Shown here piece after piece: positions 10,700-20,752 of a stretch of 64,000 nucleotides of DNA (position 1 is the first letter of the stretch; each line of letters opens with the position of its first letter). The translations under genes and the position numbers were made by a program. Source of the DNA: Anthoceros angustus (lineage: Eukaryota > Streptophyta > Anthocerotopsida > Anthocerotales > Anthocerotaceae); contig MU008162.1 in NCBI GenBank assembly GCA_010909165.1, forward strand, positions 1,860,001 through 1,924,000. Reading direction: 5' to 3'. A model generated the notes under the pieces. That model was given only the letters and a program-made list of their open reading frames with translations. It did no database searches and was not told where the DNA came from.

Positions 10700-12060
10700 T
10701 TGTCTGTGTAAATGGCTAGGCAATCGCTTTTTTTTGGCCTAGAGCACTTAGTGCTGTTTGTCTGTACGCACTCCTTGTTGACAGGCTTCTTGGATCTTGC
10801 TCTGCCAGGAGATGCATTTGGAAAGCCACATTATTTCATGGACTGGATGCTGCCTTGCTGCTTGAATTCCTTTCCTTAACACGCTCTGCAGGCTTGTAGG
10901 TTTGCTTCTTTTATGTTGCTTGATCCGACCCACCAGTAGGCCCCTAGCGTCTTTATGTCTCAGCTGTTTGTGGTTTGTGCCGGTCGTGTGAGTTTTGGCT
11001 GAAGTTGTTCGTGATGTTGCAGAAAGCAGCTGCGATGGAAGGAACAGAGCTAGCAGTACTGAATCCTGTATCTTGACGAAACTGCCGACATGCGCCCTTC
11101 GACATGAGCTCTGTGACCAGCTGCAAGCTTGGTCACCCAGAGGTGATTGCAGTAGTCTCACATTTTTGTCTCAGCTCTACTCTCGACCTACATCCCGTCA
11201 CTGTGACAACACTTTGTTGGCTGTAATCTCAAGCACCTGACTCACCATCGTTGTATGCAGGTGGTCATGTTTCTTTTCGGCCAGCTGGTAGAGAACGGTC
11301 AACCTCAAGGAGAGGCTCTACCAATGTCCACAGTATTTTCAGGTCCTTAAGCTTGTTCACCTCTGTGGCCTCCTCGGTCTGAAGGAAGCAGATTTAGTTG
11401 TAGTGCTGGAGGGGCATTCTTAAGGCAACCAGAATCTAGTCCCTAATGGAGGGTTCTTATATGGAGGCAAGTCTTTGTGGACCTCCTGTTCAACACCCTG
11501 GAATCTCCAAATTTATTTGTGTTGACGATGTCTAGAATCTGTAAAACTCCCGTGGAAACACTGTTAATCATTGTTGTCAAATAGTGGTGTCCAACAGTCA
11601 GCCACTATGAGAAATCCTTGGTCCATGAAGGTGCTAAAAGAGTATCTTTATGTTTGCTGCTCCAGGTAGGGACAGCCCTGAACCGCTATCAGCAGCAGCA
11701 GTTGAAGAAAAGGGGACAAATAAAAACCAAACAGGGTACTGAAATGCCTTCACAAACTGTACTCACTCTTACTGTACTGAAATGCCTTCTCAAACTGCTT
11801 TGCTGCTGGTTGCGTCCTCCCATCTTCCACAAAGGATTGGCACACTTCTTCAAGTTCACCCCACTATACTTATCTTTTCTCCATGTTTCTGCCTTTGATG
11901 CGGATGAGCAGACAAACGCGATGTGAGTGCGTGTGTGCCGTACTCATCAACGCCAGCACGAAACTGTCAGTGCCCAGAGACGGAGGTTGGGTGTGAGACG
12001 AAGCTCCCTGAGTGTCGTAGCAAGTTGATCAGGAATACTCCTGCCCTCTGATATGATGAA
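10700..12060. other. Intergenic DNA without a supported gene
   Basis: Short frames only, with no conserved motif on either strand. Confidence 0.5.
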
Positions 12061-12141
12061 GGTACGAAGGTGATCAAAGAGATTCAAGGTACAAAGGTGA
12101 TCAAAGAGATTCAAGGTACGAAGGTGATCAAAGAGATTCAC
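12061..12141. repeat. 27-bp tandem repeat, three copies
   Basis: Three adjacent units starting 'ggtacgaaggtgatcaaaga', nearly identical. The unit length equals that of the array at 6477 but the sequence is unrelated. Confidence 0.9.
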
Positions 12142-13040
12142 GCCAGCCGGATAGTTGCCGTTGTCAGAGAATTATTGCTCGCTAACCCTAATTAGTTCGC
12201 AGGACACCATGCGAAATTGGTGGATGACGACAAATTCCCGAGCCTCACCAATTCCGAGCTTGGGATTGCTCGTTCTTCAGTACAGATTGGCCAGGAGGAT
12301 TCTGATCGCGACGCGGAATCCTCTCGGCCAGTACTCAAAAACGACGGTCTGGTTTGATTCTCTCCACAAATAACTTTGTGATGATTTACGGAGTAATTTC
12401 CTATTTTGGAATTGGCGCAATCCGTGTGGCAGGGCAACTTTTGTCTATTTGTGCAGATCGCTTCCGCACATGGGCCTCCCTGCTGCAACTTGCAGCCCGG
12501 TCGTTCCTTGGCTGCTTTCGCACCTGGCCAACAGCATGTGGTCGGCGACAGCTTGAATATTTGTGGACCGCTTGAACAAGTTAATAAATTCGCTAGAAAA
12601 TATTTGTGGACCGACTTCGCTACGAACAGGTGTGCTGGTAATGATAACATGGACAGATCCACCAGTTATGAGGTAGTGGTCGAATCGGTTGATCTTTGGG
12701 AGTGCTACCTAGTCTCACTCTTTGAACTAATTTTTATCTTAAATTAACTTTCATTTTTATTTTCAACATTATGTAGAGCTCTCATCCTTTTCACCTAACA
12801 AATAGCTCTATGCAATAAAGATTTAAGCTCATTATAAAATATAGTATAATACTTATAAATAATATTTGTATTTTATATACAATATATTACAAATATTTAA
12901 GGTTGATCGCCGTAGAATTTGTTAGTATTTACTTGAAGATCTAATTTTAGACTCACTTGCATATATGGAGCTCCCCATCTGGTATCGTTGGGTTGAACTC
13001 TATGTGGACTCTTTAGCTATATGGCCCTTGTTAGGCTCCT
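12142..13040. other. Intergenic DNA, AT-rich in its second half
   Basis: A 156-residue minus-strand frame at 12192-12662 has no recognisable domain and no repeat logic; I do not call it a gene. 12720-12960 is AT-rich and empty. Confidence 0.4.
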
Positions 13041-13044
13041 TCTT

Positions 13045-13620
13045 TGTGCAACGAAGCTCCCTACCTAAAGTCACCTACTACACCAGCAATATCATATGCA
13101 GGAAGAATAAACAGCCTACACAATACGGAGAAAGAGGAGGATGCATCACTTGCTGTTGCTTTGTGAAGAATCAGCATTGCGAAGAGGAGGATGCATCACC
13201 TGCCGCAGCCGCTTTGTAGAGGATCGGAGTTGCGAGTGCGGGTTCGAAGGGCAATGGAAACACGCTGTTTGAAGAACGTCGTGAAGTAAGAAAGGGACAG
13301 CTACACCCCGTGCTTGCAGGCATGGTAGGGAGACTTGATAAATTTATCAAAGTCCTCAACCATTGCCCCATCCGTTTCCAAGGCGAGCGGAATGAAGAGA
13401 TGGTCCGCTTGCATCTCATCATATTTCCTGACCGTGAGAGTTGCTCCAGCAGGAGCCCAACCTGGATGGTTAGTAATAACCTGAGCAAAAGTGGTGTCAC
13501 GTGCAAGATCAATGACCACCATGTCCGCCACCGAGACTTGGTCGCTACAAACGAGGTACAAGTCGGCCTTAAGCGACCGAAATGTACAAAGAGTGTGCCA
13601 CTGCTTCATGAATTTTAGAT
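13045..13620 (-). mobile_element. Transposon 3' fragment, left arm of an inverted pair
   Basis: The minus strand encodes, at 13609-13301, 'KADLYLVCSDQVSVADMVV', 'QVITNHPGW', 'TLTVRKYDEMQADHLFIPL' and 'FDKFIKS'. The same protein pattern is on the plus strand at 14516-14833. The 3' flank (13045-13140) matches the reverse complement of about 14850-14935. The layout resembles the C-terminal restriction-endonuclease-like region of plant retroelement polyproteins (a 'DVxVxDP...FxPLxxExxG' pattern). That assignment is an inference from pattern only. Confidence 0.5.
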
Positions 13621-13929
13621 TAAACCTATTATTGCAACCATAAAATTTACTTATAAATGTGAAAACAGTTCTAAAAATTGCAGATTTTGGAGTTTATTGC
13701 TATGGAAACTTAAATACTGAACATAGTGAAGAATTGTTGTAAGAGAATATACATGGCTTTGGAGATTCATTTGGGATCAAAATATTTATAAGGGAGCACC
13801 ATGTGATATATAGTCCGCAAGAGTAACCTTGTGGTTGTAATAGATCCTATCCGAAATACTGTTTGCGAGTATATCATCATCAACCCTTCGGGTTTAGCGA
13901 GGAGGGGTGCATGACAACGAAGGTTTACA

Positions 13930-14060
13930 AATACACCTCCCATGCAAGAAGGCCATGTTTTCATTTCCCGTGCTATCGCGACTCATGAGGCCATGGGTAA
14001 GGATTGTTCGAGGTTTATTAAGGGTTGTGCTAAAGTTTACCACATCTGCAAAAACCGGGT
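13930..14060 (+). pseudogene. Third, diverged copy of the transposon C-terminal fragment
   Basis: The plus strand reads 'MQEGHVFISRAIATHEAMG', then 'SRFIKGCAKVYHICKN'. This aligns with 'MQAGHLFIPLALEKYGAIA' and 'DKFVKSCAKAYHARKH' of the right arm. Only about 40 residues survive. Confidence 0.45.
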
Positions 14061-14509
14061 AGGTCTCCCTCTTATCTCTGTAAATAGCAGGATGCAAGCG
14101 GGCCGCTTGGTCCGCTTGCATCCCTGCTCGAGAAGTAGCTCGGCCAGCCTTTCCAGTTTGTCCTCGTGGACCCCTCCATCCCCAAGTTCACAAGAGTGCG
14201 GCTCCGCTCTTGTTCTGGGAAGGGCGCATGTGCTTGGCTATTGGCTCGCCCATGCATATGGGGTTTTCACATCGCACCAACCACCTTCATTAATGCGATG
14301 TGATTCTGTCTTGGCCTGCTCCAGTATGTAGCTTCTTCGCTCCTTACGAGTGCGGCTCTGCCCTCGATGATTCTAGGGTACACCTTGCTTGTTGTCCCCA
14401 TGGGGGTCATCGCATTATCACCCACGATGTCATCTGCGATGTCATGTTCATCATCGCTCGCGAAAGCGGCTACATGGCCTGGAGAGAGTGGGGGTATACT
14501 CTTCGTACA

Positions 14510-14950
14510 GGTTGTTTAAGAAGGGCTGACCTGTACCTTGTCCGTGGCGACCAGGTTTCAATGGCGGATGTGGTGATTACTGATCCTGCACGTGACACCA
14601 TCTCCGCTCAGGTCATCACTAACCGTCCAAGTTGGGCTGCTGCCGGAGCAGCGACTCTCAAGGTCCGCAAATATAGCAGGATGCAAGCGGGTCACCTCTT
14701 TATTCCGCTTGCACTAGAAAAGTATGGGGCTATAGCTGAGGACTTTGACAAATTTGTCAAGTCCTGTGCCAAAGCTTACCATGCGCGCAAGCACGCATGG
14801 TACGGTGGATCCTCCACAAGGCGGCGACAATAGGTGATGCATCTTCTTCTACCTCCGTGGTTTGCATACAGGCTGTTTATTCTTCCTGCATATGACATTG
14901 TGGGTACAGTAGGTGACTTTAGGTAGGGAGCTCAGCCGCTCCTCTCCACC
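14510..14950 (+). mobile_element. Transposon 3' fragment, right arm of the inverted pair
   Basis: Encodes 'RADLYLVRGDQVSMADVVI', 'DPARDTISAQVITNRP' and 'GHLFIPLALEKYG', ending at the stop near 14833, and is followed by the shared 3' flank. The reading frame is clean through this part, so the arm is fairly young. Downstream words 'ctcctggatgggctcttccc' (14980s) recur near 54980, which marks a dispersed family. Confidence 0.5.
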
Positions 14951-15905
14951 TCGATCCTCGGGGTACTCTTTACTAGTCCCCTCCTGGATGGGCTCTTCCC
15001 ATCATTTTTTCACCTCAATGAAGTATCTTAGTTATGGAATGAAAGATATGGTTCATAACTAAAGCTATGGCTCCTTGGCTATCATTAAATAATGATGTAG
15101 AGTTACTTTGCGGATATATATGTTTCAAATTTTATGTAGCAATTGCGTGATGCATTTTGCAGCAGCTTTCTTATTTGCTTCAAAATGTATTGGATAAAGT
15201 CAACATATTCAACTGTAAACCTACGGTTTTTACTCCTATGTAGAGAGCTCTTCTGCTTAACAAAACAATGGATCCTCAAGCTCTATCGGAATAAGAAGCA
15301 ATACGCTCCATTCCATATGTAGGAGCTATAAGAAGTTATCAATATCTTATACTAAATTTATACCTAACTTGATGTAGCTTTCCAACCCATAATTGGGATT
15401 AGATAACAAGGAAGGACTCAGTGGAGTCCAAGACAAAGTTACAAGACATAAAATAGATACAATTTATCCAAGTGATATTGACTCTTAAAAGTCTACAAAG
15501 TCCTCTTCCTCTTCTATCTTCAAGCAATTCTACATAACGAAGTGTAATATCTAGCTACATGCAATTGTTGGAACGTTAACTAGTGTCGTGTCATGATTTC
15601 AACTCATACATTCGAAGCATATGGTCAAACATCACGAGACCCTTTTTTTAGAAATCTTGATCGTGGATTTAATTCAAAGCGTATTTACAGCAGTAGGCTT
15701 TTTACAATAGATGACCCTGTAGGGCTTTTACAATAGGGGATGAATAGCATCTCATCCCAATAGTGATCCAACTATCCCATCCCATGTTTTTCCAAGAAAA
15801 TATTTTTTAAGGATTAATGATGTTATATTGGACTTTTTTTTATTACTAATTCCTAGATGTCACTACATTAGTATATTAGTAGTATTATGGTGACTTGGTA
15901 CTATT
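14951..15905. other. AT-rich intergenic DNA
   Basis: No gene or RNA is seen. Confidence 0.6.
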
Positions 15906-16500
15906 AGAGCTATCTCCCTATGTTCCATAAGGCACACTGGTTTCCCACAACCGATGTCTACTTCTTCCTCCTTTCGCACTACATTAGTATATTTGTAGTA
16001 CCAGGGTGACTTGGTACTATTAGGACCATCTCCCTACATTAGTATATTAGTAGTACTAGGGTGACTTGGTACTATTAGGACCATCTCCCTATGTTGGTAT
16101 ATTTGTAGTATCAGGGTGACTTGGTACTATTAGGACCATCTCCCTACATTAGTATATTAGTAGTACTAGGGTGACTTGATACTATTAGGACCATCTCCCT
16201 ATGTTGCATAGGGCACACTGGTTTCCCACAACCGATGTCTACTTCTTCCTCCTTTCGCACTACATTAGTATATTTGTAGTATCGGTGACTTGGTACTATT
16301 AGGACCATCTCCCTACATTAGTATATTAGTAGTACTAGGGTGACTTGGTACTATTAGGACCATCTCCCTATGTTGGTATATTTGTAGTATCAGGGTGACT
16401 TGGTACTATTAGGACCATCTCCCTACATTAGTATATTAGTAGTACTAGGGTGACTTGATACTATTAGGACCATCTCCCTATGTTGCATAGGGCACACTGG
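15906..16500. repeat. 55-bp minisatellite with a ~282-bp higher-order unit
   Basis: Units of about 55 bp containing 'ggtgacttggtactattagg' alternate between a form with 'acattagtatattagtagta' and a form with 'tgttggtatatttgtagtat'. A non-repeat spacer with 'gcacactggtttcccacaac' recurs near 15930, 16212 and 16493, giving a second period of about 282 bp. Confidence 0.85.
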
Positions 16501-16559
16501 TTTCCCACAACCAAGACGTACAACGTGTAATAAATCTATTTATCTATCTATCATCTTAA

Positions 16560-17245
16560 CAGTGATATGACTCAAGGGTGCTTGACCGTGGAGTTCCAAT
16601 GAACAGAGAACTAGAGGCACCTAGAGGCTCCCACACTTAGAGGCTTTCCAATGGACTCACGTCTATCATCCCATTAGAGGCTCCCACACTTAGAGGCTTT
16701 CCAATGGACTCACATCTATCATCTATCATCCCATTAGAGGCTCCCACACTTAGAGGCTTTCCAATGGACTCACATCTATCATCCCATTAGTGATCCGACT
16801 CAAGAGTGCTTGATTGTGGAGTTCCAATGAGTAGCATCTCATCCCATTAGTGATCCGACTCAACTCAAGGGTGCTTGACCGTGGAGTTCCAATGGACAGA
16901 GATCTAGAGGCACCTAGAGGCTCCCACACTTGGAGGCTTTCCAATGGACTCATGTCTACCATCCCATTAGAGGCTCCCACAATTAGAGGCTTTCCAATGG
17001 ACTCACATCTATCATCCCATTAGTGATCCGACTCAAGAGTACTTGATTGTGGAGTTCCAATGAGTAGCATCTGATCCCATTAATGATCCGAGTCAACTCA
17101 AGAGTGCTTGACTGAGGAGTTCCAATGGACCCACGCCTAAATGGCACTATTGAAGGGAGGCATGGGTAGCATCCCATCCCAGCGATCTCAAGGGTGCTTG
17201 ACCATGGAATTTCTTTGGACCCATGCCTACATGTTTACTCTTGAA
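16560..17245. repeat. Degenerate nested tandem repeats
   Basis: The words 'gactcaagggtgcttgaccg', 'ggctcccacacttagaggct' and 'ttccaatggactcac' recur many times in mixed order. This is a nested, partly scrambled tandem field without coding content. Confidence 0.75.
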
Positions 17246-17249
17246 GGGA

Positions 17250-18380
17250 GGACACGAGATTCTCTTTTCAGGAAGAGACTCATTCTTTTAATTTTGAACT
17301 TAATGTCTGCAAATTTGTATTTTAATCTACTTCTAAAATAGTTAAAAAAATTAAAATTTCTATTAGTTTGACTATCATAATTTATGAAGTAATTGTGTGC
17401 AGATTGAATAATTTTTTATTCCCAAAAGATCCTCTTACTATATACACATGAGGATGGGTTTATCTCAAACCACGACATTCTCGAAGAAGTAGGTAGTTTC
17501 AAAATGGGCGATCAAGGTGCTAGTCCCCATGGCCTAGTGCCCCCTTGAGGATTATTACCCTTCGTTTCAGACTAGATGGGATTTCCCATCTCTTTTTACT
17601 ACACAAAGTCTCCGTTGTGTTACACAGGTGACGATGGATTGCTGGGAAGCGAGGTGATAATTGATTACCGTGACTTGTGAGCAAGGTGATAGTAGATTGA
17701 TGTGAGTGTGAGGGTCGTGACAATCAATTGTTGTGACCATGTCTTTGCATAAATAAGGCTTTGTTTGTATTACCAAAATTATGATGAGCATACCACCTAT
17801 CTATAAAATCTGACATTTAATTTTTTATATTATATTAATTTTATTATCTTAATATAATAATTTTTATTATTTCAAAGCTAGAAAATATATCATATATATT
17901 ATTAAAATATTAAAATAAAAGATTAAAGTTGGATGATATTAGTAGTCATCGTTTAATAGATATAAATATTATTATTTTCCGTTATTGTTATTGTTGTTCC
18001 TTCACTCTATGGAGATCTAGGTTCAACACCAACTACCATATGCAATGTCAGAAGACATATATTTTACTATCACACACTAGAGGTCCTCAGCTCGAACCTG
18101 GGCTAGAGGCTTTCCTCCCTTACCCCTGCTTTTTGGCGTCTTTGGTTAGGCTTTACTTGAGAGTGAGAGTCGCGAAGGACCAAAGGCTGGTTGGTTAGGT
18201 CGGCATTTATGGCTAGATAAATGATACGCATGGAACACACTTCTGCAACTCATAGCCACATACATATGGAAGTGACGTGTGCGAAGAAAATTCCATGTGG
18301 ATTGTAGTAGTTCAAACGAAAGAGTCTTACACGGCCTTTACCGTTTGGGCGCCCGAGTAACAATGCTGGCTGGCTGGCTA
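17250..18380. other. AT-rich intergenic DNA
   Basis: No gene is seen. A tRNA-Val-like 3' half at 18067-18107 is listed separately. Confidence 0.6.
18067..18107 (+). pseudogene. tRNA-Val 3'-half relic
   Basis: 'cacacactagaggtcctcag' continuing into 'ctcgaacctgggct' matches the anticodon-arm and T-arm half of the tRNA-Val(CAC) at 31543 with several changes. No 5' half or acceptor pairing is present. It could be a retrotransposed tRNA piece or a decayed SINE head. Confidence 0.4.
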
Positions 18381-18825
18381 CCTAACTATTTTTACCCCGG
18401 GAAGATTTGAAAGCGGGGAGAGAGAGCGTGAACGGGGGAAAGAGCGTGGGAGAGAGAGAGCGGGGAGTGAGCAATTTGGGCACGGCCATTGTGGTGACAT
18501 TCCTCCCTTCGCCACCTCGTTCGCTCCATAGCCGCCCCCTTGTGCATCATCACCGGAGCCGCAGCCGCAGCTGCAAGGGTTCGCTCCGCACAAAACATGC
18601 GCCTCTCTGAACCGTCTCCGCCCCGCTGCCGCCGCTGCTCAATCTTGCTAGGAACAGGGCCGGGGAATGGAGGCGGCCGCATTGCCTCTGTGTCGTAATG
18701 CCTGCTGCGGCTGCGGAGAGGCCGGGAGTTTGTGGCTGATGCACGGGGAGCTCGCACAAAAAGATTTGCAAGTTTTGGAGCATGGATTGGTGAGGTCATG
18801 GCTGCCGTTGTTTTGAGGTAGGTGT

Positions 18826-18927
18826 GAGTGGGAGTGGAGTCGGCAGGGTGTGGAGTGGAGTTGGCAGGGTTTGGTGTGGCTTGGGGTGGAGTGGCGTGGA
18901 GTGGCGTGGAGTGGAGTGGAGTGGAGT
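18826..18927. repeat. GGAGT-rich simple repeat in the 5' leader
   Basis: Irregular copies of 'gtggagtggagt' and 'ggcgtggagt' fill the region just before the coiled-coil gene's start codon. Confidence 0.75.
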
Positions 18928-18956
18928 TTTGTTGGATTATTTGGAGCTGGCTTCGC

Positions 18957-20138
18957 ATGGCTGTGGTGGAAAGCGTGCCGGTGATGGAGAAGCATTTCCG
19001 GCTTCCCACGGAGCTGGATGAGTACATGCAGGAGTCGATATACCACATGGTAGGCTTCTGTTCGACGGAGGAGGAGATGAAGAAGAGAGTGGCGGAGGCG
19101 AAGGAGGAGCAGAGGAAGCTGCAGGCTCAGCTGGCGAGGATGCAGCAGAGGATGCGGGAGCTGGAATTCAAGAGCGGGAAGGCGAAGGAGGAGGCGGCGT
19201 TGAATGCGCAGGCGCTGAGGCGGCAGGTAGCGGAGTGCCAGAAGCTGACGGAGCAGTGCTCTCGGCTGAAGGAGGAGTGTTCTAGGCTGGAGAACGAGTG
19301 CCAGCTGTTTCACAATGACAGGGAGGTGTTCATGGAGGCTGCCGATGAAGCGGAGGAACGGGCTGCGGAGGCGTACGAGAGAGCTACCGATGCGGAGGCC
19401 AGGGCCAGCGCGCTCTTCGCTGAGACGGAGAGGTTGAAGCGGCAGCTGGCGCTTACCGGCGCTAGGGTGGAGGGAGTGGAGAGCGTCGGCGCATTGCGGG
19501 CCAGGGTGTCCCAGCTGGAGGCGGATAACGGCCGGTTGCAGAAGGAGCTGAGCGCGGTGAGGTCGGAGGCTCAATTGGAGCTCAGTTCGGCGCATGACCA
19601 GATTGCTAAGCTCGGGAAGGATAAGGCGGAGTTGATGGCTCTCGTGTCCACGGCCAATGAGCGGTACCGGGAGCTGTTAAGGGAGCTCACTGCGGCGCAG
19701 GACGGGAGTTCTGTGTTGAGGGAGGTTGAGCTGCCGGTTAATTTGATAGGGGCTTCGGCTGCCGGCGCTGGAGTGTGCAAGGCTATGGAGCAGGAGAACA
19801 GGGCCGCTGCCTCTGACTGCAAGTCGTTAGTGAAGAGTATGAAGAAGGAGCTGTACAAGAGCAAGGCTAAGCTGAGTGTGGCTGAGGAGAAGGTGCAGGC
19901 ATTGTTAGAAGAGGTGGAGGAGTTGAAGGCAGCGGTGGCCCTGTCGAAGGAAGATTCTAGCAGGACAGCAGGAGAAGTGCAGTTCATGAAGGCTGAAAAC
20001 AAGGTCATGAGGCTGATACTCAGCTCAAGGGCTGATTCGCTTTCCAGTATCTGTACTGGCGTCTCGAACTGCCTCAGGGGAGGTTCAAGGCCTCGAAGTC
20101 AAGTTCAGGGGTGGCACAAATGCATGCAACGGATGTGA
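18957..20138 (+). CDS. Plant coiled-coil protein with conserved 'LPTELDEYMQESI' head
   Basis: A 393-residue single-exon protein. After a short leader ('MAVVESVPVMEKHF') comes 'LPTELDEYMQESIYHMVGF', a head motif I recognise from a family of plant coiled-coil proteins of unknown biochemical role, followed by 'EAALNAQALRRQVAECQKL' and 'ENECQLFHNDREVFMEAAD', also family hallmarks. Residues about 30-250 and 290-350 are long heptad-rich helices. The C-terminal 30 residues are Ser/Arg-rich. I see no membrane segment. The ATG at 18957 was chosen because the frame upstream (from 18828) is a GGAGT/GGCGT simple repeat without an ATG. It is likely a cytoplasmic or nuclear scaffold. The head motif supports a real gene; the name is unknown to me. 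Confidence 0.8.
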   Translation: MAVVESVPVMEKHFRLPTELDEYMQESIYHMVGFCSTEEEMKKRVAEAKEEQRKLQAQLARMQQRMRELEFKSGKAKEEAALNAQALRRQVAECQKLTEQCSRLKEECSRLENECQLFHNDREVFMEAADEAEERAAEAYERATDAEARASALFAETERLKRQLALTGARVEGVESVGALRARVSQLEADNGRLQKELSAVRSEAQLELSSAHDQIAKLGKDKAELMALVSTANERYRELLRELTAAQDGSSVLREVELPVNLIGASAAGAGVCKAMEQENRAAASDCKSLVKSMKKELYKSKAKLSVAEEKVQALLEEVEELKAAVALSKEDSSRTAGEVQFMKAENKVMRLILSSRADSLSSICTGVSNCLRGGSRPRSQVQGWHKCMQRM

Positions 20139-20752
20139 GCACGCTTCATTGTTGTGTACAGGCACGGGTGGTTGTATTGGAGTTCATTTGTTACGTGTAT
20201 GTCCATAGTGTGGGTGCACCGACCACACAGGTCCAAGACCTGGAAGGAAGAATGCGAGCCATGAGCTGCAGCGAGAGACGGAACAGATGATGGCTGGAAT
20301 ATCGGCAAGGCGGCTCGTGATGTTGCTGGCCCTGTGGACGTGGGAGGAGAGGAAGTATCGACTTGGGCTACCCATGTTTGTGTATTATGTGTTGGCCACT
20401 CAATGGCGTATGCACTCAATGGCGTATGTGGGTATGTGGCTCACTCGTACCAAGGCGTGTCAGCTTGTGGATGAGACAATCTCTCTTCTGGCCACAAGAG
20501 TCAGGCGTGCGGCACTGTCATTTCCGATGTACATACGCATGTACTGCCAATCGCAACAGATAACATGGATGGATATGAAGTGAACTGCCCTGCACCGCAA
20601 GTCAGCCCTGCCTGTGCTCCCACTTTGTGAACAAACAGTAACTTTGTTACTGGAAATTGCTTTGAAGCCTCTTGCCAAGAGGAAAGAATTGGTTTGCTTT
20701 TACAGTACATGTAACCTAACTAGCAGCATTTGCTGGCTGTGATTGGACTTCG

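Noticed and set aside
12192-12662. A 156-codon minus-strand frame
   Set aside because: Cys/Ser-rich text without helices or motifs; no splice or start context supports it.
18392-19595. Minus-strand frames of 218 and 315 codons
   Set aside because: Antisense of the coiled-coil gene; they show the leucine/glutamine/histidine bias of a reversed Glu/Ala/Lys coding strand.
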